From: CAYZTD01 sp964638155
Lineage (GTDB): Archaea > Thermoplasmatota > E2 > DHVEG-1
Length of the DNA stretch: 31,434 nt
Direction of reading: 5' to 3'
NCBI GenBank assembly: GCA_964638155.1
Contig: CAZWYI010000026.1
Coordinates: forward strand, 1 to 31,434
Positions 15,707 through 23,569 of this stretch are shown piece by piece. A program made the position numbers and the translations under genes. Under the pieces are notes generated by a model. That model was given only the letters and a program-made list of their open reading frames with translations, was not told where the DNA came from and ran no database searches. Position 1 is the first letter of the stretch; each line of letters begins with the position of its first letter.

Positions 15707-16438
15707 TTAAACAAAAATTGAACCTATTGAAAACCTTGGAAGTATAATAACTAGTATAGATATAGCTGAAATAAGCATTAAAATCCATACAGTTGCATTC
15801 CAACGTATTATTTTTACACCATCTAGAGGTCCAAAGGGCAAAAGGTTAAATGTTCCCATAAATGCGTTTATAAAACATATAAAACCTGCAATAGAGCTTA
15901 GTATTGTTTCTTCATATAATAATAACAGATATATAGGTAGTGTTATCCCTGCAATTATAATGTTAGTTAAAGGTCCTGCCATTGCTATTTTTCCTGTTTC
16001 ATAACTTCTAGCGCCACCGCGAAAGGTAACAGCACCTGGGGCTGCAAAAATAAATGGTGTGAAAAGCCCTAGTATAAACGCAAGTAAAAGCCCTCTTGGG
16101 TACATTCTATATTCAGCCCATAGTCCGTGTTTTTGTGCCATAAACTTATGAAATAATTCATGGAAGAAAAATGCAGTTAAAATCCCCAAAAAAGATAAGG
16201 GTATAACGTATATGAGCGTTTCAAAATTAGTTATAAAAAATTTATTAGTCTGTGAAATTTTTACAATAGCAAAAGAAAAAGCAAGTGTTAGTACAATTAT
16301 TGAAATTAACAAGTGTTTTATTTCAATACTACTAAACTTACCAGGTCTACTTGCTTCAATTGTTCCTTTTGGAAAATACATGTATTCTCGTGGTGGAATA
16401 TCATGAAACGAGGTGTACACTTTTCTTTCTTTATTCAT
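15707..16438 (-). CDS. Site-2 protease family (M50) membrane metalloprotease
   Basis: A 243-residue intramembrane zinc protease. The zinc motif is HELFH at 93-97. The second zinc ligand is provided by NLLPFGPLDG at 198-207 (Asp206 by family rule). AGPLTN at 154-159 and a Gly-rich loop near 138-143 are also typical. About six membrane helices are seen. A 40-residue polar N-terminus contains a proline pair and aromatic residues. Substrates are unknown. The gene lies downstream of the TraB-family gene on the same strand after a 54-nt AT-rich gap, and is convergent with the surface protein operon, 15 nt away from its end. A partner substrate there is possible but not shown. Confidence 0.88.
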   Translation of the reverse strand: MNKERKVYTSFHDIPPREYMYFPKGTIEASRPGKFSSIEIKHLLISIIVLTLAFSFAIVKISQTNKFFITNFETLIYVIPLSFLGILTAFFFHELFHKFMAQKHGLWAEYRMYPRGLLLAFILGLFTPFIFAAPGAVTFRGGARSYETGKIAMAGPLTNIIIAGITLPIYLLLLYEETILSSIAGFICFINAFMGTFNLLPFGPLDGVKIIRWNATVWILMLISAISILVIILPRFSIGSIFV

Positions 16439-16492
16439 TTTTTATCAAATAATAAAACGTTTATTTATCAAGTTTTTGAAAGTAAAAAAATA

Positions 16493-17656
16493 TTAAAGGT
16501 TTAAACCAAGATTTGCTAGATATGGTATTGCTACAAATGTCCCAATCATACTACCAACGTTAGCCAGAGCTACAACTAATAGAAGTTTTATAACCCTATT
16601 TTTCCAGAAATCACTAAAGTTATCAAGCTCTCTAAGTTCTTTGAAATCTTTTATCTTAGGAGTTCTTACTTTTGCTTCTACCCATCCAGCTACCCATCCA
16701 GCAGCAATCGCTGGATTTAGAGAGGTGAGTGGTGCTGAAACAAAAGCTGTAAGCCACGTAAGAGGATGTCCACGGGCAATTATTGTTCCAATTGCAGAGA
16801 GTGTTCCATTTATCAAAAACCACATCCCTAGAGCAAAAAGACCTTTTTCAATTCCGCCAGTAGAGATTATATATATAATTAAGGCAGCAAAAATAAAAGG
16901 TATCGCATAACCTACAACTTTTAAAATACTAAATCTTTTTTTAGGAACAAATTCTAGTTCTTTTAAGTTAAGATCCTTTCTAGGGTTTTTAATATGTTTT
17001 TCAATTCCATTTAAATGACCTGCACCAACTACTGCTACTACTTTTCCTTTTTTACTTTCATTTAGTATTTTTCTAGCGATATATTCGTCTCTCTCATGGA
17101 TTAAAACATTACTAACACTTGGAGCAATATTTCCAAATTCTTCCATCATAGAAGAAATTACATCTTGATCCATTATCTCTTCGAGATCAAGCTCTTCTAG
17201 TTCTTCTTCATCAAAACCAACTATTGCTTTTAAAAACTCCCACACTAGCCTAAACTTTTCACGTATACCCATTTTTTTCCAAGCACGCTTGAGAGTAACA
17301 GATATATCTCTATCAACAAGTGCCACCTCTAAACTATGTTTTTTTGCCACATCCATTGCAGCAATCATTTCAGAGCCTGGTTCAACTCCATATTCTTTAC
17401 CAAGTTTTCTCTGAATTGATGATAAGAAGGTTTGGGCGAGCATAAAAAAAGCATTGTTTCCTTTCAAAAGGGTTGTAACTGGTTTATTTTCCCATTTATC
17501 CTTATTTTTAATTGATTCATATCGTCTTTTACATAGTTCCACTGCGACAATATCTGGTTTTTCTTTTTCAATTACTTCTTTTACTTCTTTAACACTATCT
17601 TCTGAGATATGTGCAGTTCCTACTAGTATTATATTATCGTTTATTATTTTCTTCAA
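16493..17656 (-). CDS. TraB/PrgY family membrane protein
   Basis: A 387-residue member of the TraB/PrgY family, related to TIKI proteases, whose bacterial member limits pheromone signalling. The function in archaea is unknown. Conserved motifs are LVGTAHISEDS at 11-21 (GTAH at 13-16), VELC near 39-42, HERDEYIARKI at 187-197 and VVGAGHLNGI at 209-218. The soluble domain is followed by a C-terminal half with about four membrane helices (from residue 247 on), as in other archaeal members. The start is a TTG at 17654-17656, backed by GAGGAG about 8 nt upstream. The nearest in-frame ATG would cut away the GTAH motif. Confidence 0.88.
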   Translation of the reverse strand: MKKIINDNIILVGTAHISEDSVKEVKEVIEKEKPDIVAVELCKRRYESIKNKDKWENKPVTTLLKGNNAFFMLAQTFLSSIQRKLGKEYGVEPGSEMIAAMDVAKKHSLEVALVDRDISVTLKRAWKKMGIREKFRLVWEFLKAIVGFDEEELEELDLEEIMDQDVISSMMEEFGNIAPSVSNVLIHERDEYIARKILNESKKGKVVAVVGAGHLNGIEKHIKNPRKDLNLKELEFVPKKRFSILKVVGYAIPFIFAALIIYIISTGGIEKGLFALGMWFLINGTLSAIGTIIARGHPLTWLTAFVSAPLTSLNPAIAAGWVAGWVEAKVRTPKIKDFKELRELDNFSDFWKNRVIKLLLVVALANVGSMIGTFVAIPYLANLGLNL

Positions 17657-17735
17657 AATATATTCTCCTCAAAGTTTTTAGATATATCTTGATTTTTCAT
17701 TTTACAAGAATAATTAACCAAATAAAAAAATTGTT

Positions 17736-18404
17736 TTATATTTCTGCTTCAAATTCTTCAACAGTTGGCTTGAAATCTTCGTATTTTTTTATTTCACCTT
17801 TCACTTTTAGTATTTCACGTGTTAAAAGCCAGTACACTAAAGCAAGAGCTCTTCTACCTTTGTTGTTAGTTGGAATTACTAAATCTAAATAACGTGTTTC
17901 ATTGTTAGTATCACACATTCCAATCACGGGTATACCAATATTTTTTGCTTCATGCAGGGCCTGCTGATCAGCAAGAGGATCAGTTAAAATAACCATTTCA
18001 GGTTCTCTAAAACCACGTGCACTAGGATTAGTAAGAGTTCCTGGTCTAAACCTTCCATCTAAAACCTTTATACCTGTATATTCACCCATTTTTTTAATAG
18101 GTGTTTGACCGTATTGCCTGACACTTACTGCAAGAACGCCATCTGGATTATATTTTGAAATAAACTTAGCAGCAGTTTTTATACGTTGATCTGTTTTTTT
18201 AACATCGATTATGTATAAACCGTCGTTTCTAACTTTATAGATGAATTCTTTTATATCTGAGGTTTTTTGTCTTGTACCAATGTGTGCACCAGAGGTCATA
18301 TAGTTTTCCTCAGAAATAGCCATCTCTTCAGTTTCTTCTTCTTTTGTTTCAACAGGATCTTTTGTTTGTTTTTTCTCTTCTTTTTTTTCCGGTTTTTCTG
18401 CCAT
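17736..18404 (-). CDS. rps2: Small subunit ribosomal protein uS2
   Basis: 222 residues. The core begins near residue 30 with MAISEENYMTSGAHIGTRQK and continues with YIIDVKKTDQRI, RFRPGTLTNP and VILTDPLADQQALHEA, all diagnostic of archaeal uS2. The first 28 residues (MAEKPEKKEEKK and so on) are a Lys/Glu-rich extension of the type seen on several other proteins in this window. GAGG about 8 nt before the ATG supports the long start. RNA polymerase subunit K is encoded 29 nt upstream, an archaeal gene order. A T7 run after the stop (about 17722-17730) may end the transcript. Confidence 0.95.
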   Translation of the reverse strand: MAEKPEKKEEKKQTKDPVETKEEETEEMAISEENYMTSGAHIGTRQKTSDIKEFIYKVRNDGLYIIDVKKTDQRIKTAAKFISKYNPDGVLAVSVRQYGQTPIKKMGEYTGIKVLDGRFRPGTLTNPSARGFREPEMVILTDPLADQQALHEAKNIGIPVIGMCDTNNETRYLDLVIPTNNKGRRALALVYWLLTREILKVKGEIKKYEDFKPTVEEFEAEI

Positions 18405-18433
18405 TTATTCTTCCTCTTAAAAAAATAAGTTTT

Positions 18434-18613
18434 TTAATTTTCTTCTATTCTCTTAACAGTAATAGGTATTGCATCTTTTTTAAATTCAAGCATAGCTATA
18501 TCAATAGGTGATACTAGATCTTTAGGTATTTTAATTAAGGTTGGAGCGCCCATTGATATTTGAAGTGCTCTTGCGCCTACGATTCTTGCTTTTTCAAATC
18601 TGGTATATTTCAA
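18434..18613 (-). CDS. rpoK: DNA-directed RNA polymerase subunit K (Rpo6, omega homologue)
   Basis: A 59-residue core RNA polymerase subunit. The diagnostic block is YTRFEKARIVGARALQISMG, followed by APTLIKIP and SPIDIAMLEF. It begins with a TTG at 18611-18613, preceded by GGTGA with 6-nt spacing, and there is no alternative ATG nearby. It is shorter than many homologues because the acidic N-terminal extension is absent. It lies 29 nt upstream of the uS2 gene in the same orientation, a common archaeal pairing. The usual neighbours rpoN, uS9 and uL13 are not upstream; a small protein gene is. Confidence 0.93.
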   Translation of the reverse strand: MKYTRFEKARIVGARALQISMGAPTLIKIPKDLVSPIDIAMLEFKKDAIPITVKRIEEN

Positions 18614-18666
18614 ATTAATTCACCATTTATTATAAATAATGGGAGCTATCAATAATGAAAGCATTT

Positions 18667-18693
18667 AAAAAACTTACCCTTAAAATAAGGTAA
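18667..18693 (-). terminator. Hairpin plus T-run after the 68-residue protein gene
   Basis: On the minus strand TTACCTTA and TAAGGGTAA can pair with one bulged G, and AAGTTTTTT follows. It lies just downstream of the stop at 18707 and before the rpoK promoter region, so it probably ends the small-gene transcript. Confidence 0.45.
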
Positions 18694-18706
18694 AAAAATA
18701 ACTTTT

Positions 18707-18913
18707 TTAAAATTTACGAGCGCCTTCGGTGAAATCTCCAGATCTATTTGAAAATTCATCAAGTGCTAACTGCATATCAATTGTTATATCTCTGAGGAGT
18801 TGATCTAAATATTCGTTTTTAAATTCTTTTTCCCCATCCATATCAGAAAAAAGTTTTCCAGTGTAGCCTCTATCGTCTTTGTGTATTTCTATATTATATA
18901 ATGTCTCTTCCAT
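18707..18913 (-). CDS. Small protein, 68 residues (paralogue of the 52-residue protein at 9587)
   Basis: No named family is recognised. It begins MEETLYNIEIHKDDRGYTG, has an acidic middle MDGEKEFKNEYLDQLL, then ITIDMQLALDEFSNR and a short C-terminal extension ending ARKF. The first 55 residues align without gaps to the 52-residue protein at 9587-9745 (15 of 51 identical), suggesting a two-strand plus helix fold. It has its own TATA box (18960-18968), a GGGGT SD-like site and a terminator, so it is an independent single-gene unit between the ribosomal operon and rpoK. No membrane segment or cysteine is present. Confidence 0.82.
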   Translation of the reverse strand: MEETLYNIEIHKDDRGYTGKLFSDMDGEKEFKNEYLDQLLRDITIDMQLALDEFSNRSGDFTEGARKF

Positions 18914-18959
18914 TCTATTACCCCTCTTCTCAAAGTAATATAGCTATTATTACACCACA

Positions 18960-18968
18960 TGTATATAA
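18960..18968 (-). promoter_or_regulatory. TATA box for 68-residue protein gene
   Basis: On the minus strand TTTTTATATAC lies about 50 nt before the ATG at 18913, giving initiation near 18935. The T-run just before it may also be the end of the ribosomal operon transcript. Confidence 0.45.
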
Positions 18969-18993
18969 AAAACTTTTGGAAAAATCTTTTATT

Positions 18994-19458
18994 TTATAGC
19001 ATTCGTTTGATTAAACTGTTGATCTCTTTACCACGGTATCCTAAAGCACCGTTTTTGTTGAAAGTTTGTTTTATACCTTCAAATCCTTTTTTAGGTGGAT
19101 TCAGTCGGAAAATAGGTTTAACATTTGGAAGTTCCTTATATCTAAATTTGTTATCAACAATTGCTTCAGAAAGTTTATCAATGTTTTCAAAAGTAGTTGC
19201 TGATTTAACATATTTATCTGTGATTTCTTTGTCACCAGAGAGTCGTCCTCTTTTCTCAATTAAATTACCAAGTGTTTTTTTGTCAATTTTACCCCAGGTT
19301 ACATAGTCTTTTACTATTTGAAGCATACCTTTTGTAGTTTTATTTTCTTCAACTATAACCAAATGATTAACACGTGTAAGATTCAATAATTTAAGTGTTT
19401 TTTTTATCTTAGGTTTAATGTTTATTTTTCCTCTAACTCTTAGGATTGCGTAAGTCAT
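18994..19458 (-). CDS. rpl30: Large subunit ribosomal protein uL30
   Basis: 154 residues, the long archaeal/eukaryotic (L7/L30e-like) form. It has the N-terminal ILRVRGKINIKPKIKKTLKL, HLVIVEEN, YVTWGKI, and the C-terminal FRLNPPKKGFEGIKQTF with GALGYRGKEIN. It is the last gene of the ribosomal operon; its ATG overlaps the uS5 stop by one base (TAATG). In many archaea uL15 and SecY genes follow, but here T-rich DNA and a promoter for a small gene come instead. Confidence 0.96.
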   Translation of the reverse strand: MTYAILRVRGKINIKPKIKKTLKLLNLTRVNHLVIVEENKTTKGMLQIVKDYVTWGKIDKKTLGNLIEKRGRLSGDKEITDKYVKSATTFENIDKLSEAIVDNKFRYKELPNVKPIFRLNPPKKGFEGIKQTFNKNGALGYRGKEINSLIKRML

Positions 19459-20201
19459 TATTTTTTAGCCTCCTTGATTTTTTGCAGTTCTTCGTCTTGT
19501 TTTTCTTTTTCAAGTTTTATTGCACCGGAGACAATGCCTACTTTTTTAATTTCATTTTGGATAATACGCATCTCAGCGTTTTCAACAAGAGCATCAAACA
19601 CAGCTTTAGCATAATTTACTGTAGTACGTGTTTTTCCTTTAGTAAATGCCCAGCAGTCTTCAATTCCGGCAAGTGTGAGTATCTTTTTTGCAACATCTCC
19701 AGTTGCAAGACCAATTCCACGAGGTGCTGGTTTAAGAGTTATAAATACACTACCGCTTTTTCCACTAATTGAATAAGGAACAGTATGAGGTTTACCGCAT
19801 CCGCATTCCCATGAGCCGCATCCACGTCTAATTTCTATAATATTTAATTTAGCGTTATTAATTGCTTTTCTGATACTTGCACCTACTTCTTTACCTTTAG
19901 CTTGGCCAAAACCTACATATCCATTGTTATTTCCAACAGCAACAGTTATAACAAATTTTATTCTACGGCCGCTGTCAGTCATACGCTGGACCATATTTAC
20001 ATCTATTACTTCATCTGAAAGCTCAGGTAGAAGTAGATCAACAATCTCTGGTTCACGGATGGGAAGACCTGTTTCTAAGGCATCAGCCATTGTTTTTATT
20101 TCACCAGACATAACTTTTTTACCAAGTTTTGTCTTAGGCTCCCAGTTTACCGGCTGCGGATCTCTTTTTCTAGGCCTTCTTCCCTTTCTTCTTGCTGGCA
20201 T
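19458..20201 (-). CDS. rps5: Small subunit ribosomal protein uS5
   Basis: 247 residues. It has the double-stranded RNA binding S5 N-domain (MVQRMTDSGRRIKFVITVAV with NNGYVGFGQAKGKE) and the archaeal cysteine cluster GCGSWECGCGKPH in the middle, with GSVFITLKPAPRGIGLATGD after it. The basic N-terminus is ARRKGRRPRKR. TAATG overlaps join it to uL18 upstream and uL30 downstream. It ends with a charged helix, EKEKQDEELQKIKEAKK. Confidence 0.97.
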   Translation of the reverse strand: MPARRKGRRPRKRDPQPVNWEPKTKLGKKVMSGEIKTMADALETGLPIREPEIVDLLLPELSDEVIDVNMVQRMTDSGRRIKFVITVAVGNNNGYVGFGQAKGKEVGASIRKAINNAKLNIIEIRRGCGSWECGCGKPHTVPYSISGKSGSVFITLKPAPRGIGLATGDVAKKILTLAGIEDCWAFTKGKTRTTVNYAKAVFDALVENAEMRIIQNEIKKVGIVSGAIKLEKEKQDEELQKIKEAKK

Positions 20202-20707
20202 TATTTACCTCCAGATATCTTTTTTTTAATTGTATCAACATCAGTTGCAATTTTATCATCAATATGTTTACCAGTAATTCTATCATCACTTGGAAGTTTT
20301 TCTTGATTGTGTAAAATAGTTATTCCTGCATCAAGAGCACCTTTTAATGATGCAAAAACTTTTGATCCCTTTACTGGTCTTTGTCTACCGATATCAAGAA
20401 CACTTTCTTTAACACCTTCATCTTTTGCCCTGTTTGCAGCCAAGTAGCCTGTAATGTATGCTGAAGGAGTATTTGAAGTTGAATATTTCCAGTTGAAATT
20501 GTTTTTTAATTCATTTGATACAGCTTGTGCGATAATATTATCGCCGCTTTCTTTGTATTTTACAAACTGAACAATAGTTTGATTATTTGTTTTTCTTACA
20601 ACCATACGGGTTTTATGTGATCTAAGAAGCCCCAATCTTTTCCTGTAATCTGTTTTTCCTTCTCGTCTGCGTCTGGGTTTTACCCTGTATCTTGGACCCT
20701 TACTCAT
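20201..20707 (-). CDS. rpl18: Large subunit ribosomal protein uL18
   Basis: 168 residues. The 5S rRNA-binding protein of the central protuberance. It has the basic N-terminus GPRYRVKPRRRREGKTDYRK, RLGLLRSHKTRMVVRKTNN, and the archaeal AYITGYLAANRAK and RPVKGSKVFASLKGALDAG blocks. The start and stop overlap the neighbouring eL19 and uS5 genes by one base each, so translation is probably coupled. Confidence 0.96.
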   Translation of the reverse strand: MSKGPRYRVKPRRRREGKTDYRKRLGLLRSHKTRMVVRKTNNQTIVQFVKYKESGDNIIAQAVSNELKNNFNWKYSTSNTPSAYITGYLAANRAKDEGVKESVLDIGRQRPVKGSKVFASLKGALDAGITILHNQEKLPSDDRITGKHIDDKIATDVDTIKKKISGGK

Positions 20708-21165
20708 TATTTTTCCTCCTTTAATACACCGTCAGATAAAAGATGTGTTTTAAGATGATGTCTGCTTCTAAACTCTCCGCCTTTTGCTTTCATATAATAT
20801 TTTCTATAAACAGAAGGTGTAATCTTTTTATCACTACGTAGTTCTCTTAAATATTTTCTAATAGGTCTAATTGTTTTAATCCATCTTTCTTTTTTTGGAA
20901 GACGGGCGTATTTTGCTCCTTTTCTTGAGCCGTAGCCGCTTCTTCTGCCTTTTTTAATTTGTTTTTGTGAAAATTTTTTTCTACCGCTAGATATACCGAC
21001 CTTCTGCTTTGCCTTAACTGCTTTACCTTTGATAAGCACTCTTATATCATCTTTAGTAACAGCTTTTGCAATCTCATCAAGTCTATCATGATCCATCCAT
21101 ACTCTGTTCTCTCCGCATTTAAGAAGTTTTGAAGCCATTCTTCGTTGATTCCTTAAATCAGCCAT
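20707..21165 (-). CDS. rpl19e: Large subunit ribosomal protein eL19
   Basis: 152 residues, an archaea/eukaryote-specific protein. It has DLRNQRRMASKLLKCGENRV with WMDHDRLDEIAKAVTKDDIR, the very basic loop SGRRKFSQKQIKKGRRSGYG, and the C-terminal helical part with YRKYYMKAKGGEFRSRHHLK. The length is normal. It overlaps the uL18 start by one base, and eL32 ends 16 nt upstream. Confidence 0.96.
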   Translation of the reverse strand: MADLRNQRRMASKLLKCGENRVWMDHDRLDEIAKAVTKDDIRVLIKGKAVKAKQKVGISSGRKKFSQKQIKKGRRSGYGSRKGAKYARLPKKERWIKTIRPIRKYLRELRSDKKITPSVYRKYYMKAKGGEFRSRHHLKTHLLSDGVLKEEK

Positions 21166-21181
21166 CTTTAATTACCTCTTT

Positions 21182-21910
21182 TTATAAGTTAAGTATTCTA
21201 ATATCAAGTTTTTCAGCTTTTTTTTCTATATCCATTCGTTTTTTTGTACCAACTGAGCTACCTATTCTTGCCGCCTGGGTGTCAGGGTTTAACTTTTCTA
21301 AATCATTTGAATTAAAAACCATTATCTCTTCAAAACCTGAAGAATGAAGGCCACGTGTTTTTTTAGGGCCTCTAAAACCAATTCTAACCCTACTAGGCCT
21401 GTATTTTTTATTAATTCGCATCTTTGATGTGATACCATCAGGTCTGCGCCAATTTTTCTTTATTCTTTTATATCTAAACCATTCCTCTCTTAAAAATTTT
21501 GGAGATCTAGCTTTAATTTCTTTTCTTTTCTCAATTTCTTCTTTCAGCTCAGAAGATAGCTTTGGTTTCTTTTTCTTTTTTATCTCTTTCTTTTTTTCTT
21601 CTTTGGGTTTTTCAGCTGGTTTTTCTTTTGTCTCTTTTTTAGGTTCCTTTTCTTTTTTCTTTGTTTCAGTTTCAGGTTTTTCTTTTTCCTTTTTTTCTTG
21701 TTTTTTTGTTGTAACTTCTTTACTTTTGTAATTTTTAATTATCTTATCAGCAATATTATCTGTTATACCACTTATTTTTGTAAACTCAGCTTTTTTTGCT
21801 TTTTTGATTTTTTCTACACTATCAAAACCGTTTTCAACAATAGCTTTTGCTTTTGCCTCACCAATTCCTTTGATATCTGTTAATTCTTTGATTAAATCTT
21901 TTTTAGCCAT
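21182..21910 (-). CDS. rpl32e: Ribosomal protein eL32 with N-terminal helix-hairpin-helix domain and Lys/Glu linker
   Basis: 242 residues, much longer than the usual ~130. Residues 3-60 form a tandem helix-hairpin-helix (HhH) domain (LTDIKGIGEAKAKAIVENGF; KISGITDNIADKI). Residues 62-117 are a low-complexity Lys/Glu/Pro linker. The eL32 core runs from about 125 to the end, with REEWFRYKRIKKNWRRPDG and RIGFRGPKKTRGLHSSGFEE. HhH-extended eL32 is known in some archaea, such as haloarchaea. The linker DNA at 21591-21630 is nearly identical to DNA in the uL24 gene. The gene follows uL6 after 5 nt. Confidence 0.95.
   Translation of the reverse strand: MAKKDLIKELTDIKGIGEAKAKAIVENGFDSVEKIKKAKKAEFTKISGITDNIADKIIKNYKSKEVTTKKQEKKEKEKPETETKKKEKEPKKETKEKPAEKPKEEKKKEIKKKKKPKLSSELKEEIEKRKEIKARSPKFLREEWFRYKRIKKNWRRPDGITSKMRINKKYRPSRVRIGFRGPKKTRGLHSSGFEEIMVFNSNDLEKLNPDTQAARIGSSVGTKKRMDIEKKAEKLDIRILNL
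21591..21630. repeat. 40-bp cassette in eL32 linker, copy 1
   Basis: Matches 24371-24410 in the uL24 gene at 39 of 40 positions, in the same reading frame. On the minus strand it encodes TKEKPAEKPKEEKK (eL32 residues 94-107). The in-frame similarity continues, weaker, for about 16 more bases to 21645. Confidence 0.8.
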
Positions 21911-21915
21911 AGTTT

Positions 21916-22452
21916 TTATCCTCCTCTGCTGATTCTATAAACACCATCTTGATATACTCTGATATCTCTTCTTTTAACAGAGGTTGCACGCTCAATGTTT
22001 GCAACGGTCTGACCTACTTTTTCCTTGTCTATTCCAGAAACTGTGACATCATCATCTTTTGTTTCAACTTTTACGCCCTCTAAGATATTTGCTTTTCTTG
22101 GAGCTCTTTCACCAAGGAAATTTTGAATAATAAAAATGTTACCTTCAACATTAGTTTTAATTGGAAAATGAGAAAAAACAGTTTTCATTTTATATTCAAA
22201 GCCTTCAGATACACCTTTTACCATATTTTTGATGTGTGCGACAAAGGTTCCAATAAGGGCTTTTTGTTTTTTTCTAACATTTTTAGAGTGAATTGTAATA
22301 CTATTATTTTCAACCTTAATATCTATTCTAGGATGAGAAAAAACTCTTGAGGTTTCTCCTTTTTCTCCTTTGACTGTAAGTTTTGAATCTTCAATGATTG
22401 CTGATACGTTTTCAGGGAGTTTAATTGTTTGTTTTATTTCAGGTATTTTCAT
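21916..22452 (-). CDS. rpl6: Large subunit ribosomal protein uL6
   Basis: 178 residues, of normal length, with two repeated L6 domains. The N-domain has INLPENVSAIIEDS-like sequence (IKLPENVSAIIEDSKLTVKG) and MVKGVSEGFEYKMKTVFSHF. The C-domain has FLGERAPRKANILEGVKV and the signature GIDKEKVGQTVANIERATSV with KRRDIRVYQDGVYRI at the end. It is preceded by a GGTGA SD-like site and lies 12 nt after uS8. Confidence 0.96.
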   Translation of the reverse strand: MKIPEIKQTIKLPENVSAIIEDSKLTVKGEKGETSRVFSHPRIDIKVENNSITIHSKNVRKKQKALIGTFVAHIKNMVKGVSEGFEYKMKTVFSHFPIKTNVEGNIFIIQNFLGERAPRKANILEGVKVETKDDDVTVSGIDKEKVGQTVANIERATSVKRRDIRVYQDGVYRISRGG

Positions 22453-22464
22453 TTATTTTTCACC

Positions 22465-22854
22465 TCAGTAAACATATGCTAAAAGTTTTCCTCCGATTCC
22501 ATTTTTTCTTGCTTCGTCCTGTGAAAGAATTCCATCTGTAGTTGTCATAATCAAAAGGCCAAAATGCTGAGCTGGAAGATATCTAGATTCCCATCTATCA
22601 AGATCATCATTTTTAATTGGATACCTTGGTTTAATAACTCCACAATTGTTAATATTTCCATTTAGATTTACCTTAAATACTCCTGCTTTTCCATCTTCAA
22701 TATATTCAAACTCTTTGATGTAACCTTTATCTTTAAGTAGATTTAAAACTCCACCAATAAGTTTTGAAGAAGGCTGAATCTCGCATATTCCTTTTCCTCT
22801 TATTTCAGCGTTTTTCATAGCGGATAACGCATTTGCTAGTGGATCATTTAACAT
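22465..22854 (-). CDS. rps8: Small subunit ribosomal protein uS8
   Basis: 129 residues, normal for archaea. DPLANALSAMKNAEIRGKG opens the N-domain, IKPRYPIKNDDLDRWESRYL spans the middle, and GLLIMTTTDGILSQDEARKN lies near the end. A strong GGAGG SD site lies 8 nt before the ATG. The uS14 gene lies 20 nt upstream. Confidence 0.97.
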   Translation of the reverse strand: MLNDPLANALSAMKNAEIRGKGICEIQPSSKLIGGVLNLLKDKGYIKEFEYIEDGKAGVFKVNLNGNINNCGVIKPRYPIKNDDLDRWESRYLPAQHFGLLIMTTTDGILSQDEARKNGIGGKLLAYVY

Positions 22855-22874
22855 ATTTTTTTGCCTCCTTATAT

Positions 22875-23030
22875 TTATGAATATTTTTTAAATCCCATTT
22901 CTTCAGCTTTTTCTCTAAAACACTGCCTGCATATGTGAAGACCATATGCTTTAATTAGCCCTCTTTTACGACCGCATCTTTCGCATCCATCGATTCTACC
23001 ATAGGTTTTCTTTTTTTCTTTTATCTTCAT
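22875..23030 (-). CDS. rps14: Small subunit ribosomal protein uS14, zinc-binding type
   Basis: 51 residues. The zinc ribbon has Cys16-x-x-Cys19 (GCERCGRKRG) and Cys34-x-x-Cys37 (HICRQCFRE), followed by the conserved C-terminal AEEMGFKKYS. The ATG overlaps the uL5 stop in an ATGA arrangement. The standard operon position between uL5 and uS8 supports the call. Confidence 0.97.
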   Translation of the reverse strand: MKIKEKKKTYGRIDGCERCGRKRGLIKAYGLHICRQCFREKAEEMGFKKYS

Positions 23031-23569
23031 TCTATGACCTCCACATTGTATTTATCTTTGAAAAATTCAATAGCTTCAGATCGTGTGACTCTATGTTTAT
23101 GTGGGATATGTCTTCTAGCGATACGTCTTTTTTTTACTCTGTATCCTGGTCTCTGCATTGTTATACAAACATCCATTCCAAAGATTCCAATATTAGGATC
23201 ATATTTCTGTGATTCAAATAAAGTATGATCAGGTATTCCAAAGGATAAATTACCTTGATCATCAAAAGAATAATCAGCAATCTTATTTTCTCTTGTTTTA
23301 AGGGCTTGTTTTAAAAACTCTTCTGCTTTTTTATTTCTAAGAGTTACCTTACAGCCTATAGGCATTCTTTTACGAAGAGCAAGGTCCTTGTTTGTAGTCT
23401 TTGATAAAGTCTGAATTGGTTTTTGATTGCATATGTTTTTAATCACAGTTTCAGCTTTTCTAAGTTGTTCGCCTGCTTCACCGACGCCAATGTTAACAGT
23501 TACCTTTTCAATATTAGGTTTTACTTTCTGTTTTGTCTCTGATTTATCTTTTGATTTTTTAGGACTCAT
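23027..23569 (-). CDS. rpl5: Large subunit ribosomal protein uL5
   Basis: 180 residues, a 5S rRNA-binding protein. It has KVTVNIGVGEAGEQLRKAET, QKPIQTLSKTTNKDLALRKR, MPIGCKVTLRNKKAEEFL, and GIFGMDVCITMQRPGYRVKK at the C-terminus. The first 15 residues are a short Lys/Ser-rich extension. The ATG overlaps the eS4 stop by 4 nt (ATGA), and its own stop overlaps uS14 the same way. Confidence 0.96.
   Translation of the reverse strand: MSPKKSKDKSETKQKVKPNIEKVTVNIGVGEAGEQLRKAETVIKNICNQKPIQTLSKTTNKDLALRKRMPIGCKVTLRNKKAEEFLKQALKTRENKIADYSFDDQGNLSFGIPDHTLFESQKYDPNIGIFGMDVCITMQRPGYRVKKRRIARRHIPHKHRVTRSEAIEFFKDKYNVEVIE

Noticed and set aside
18434..18613. Gap between uS2 and the 68-residue protein gene taken as non-coding
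   Set aside because: Reading the minus strand from a TTG with a GGTGA site gives RNA polymerase subunit K, so it was reported as a gene.
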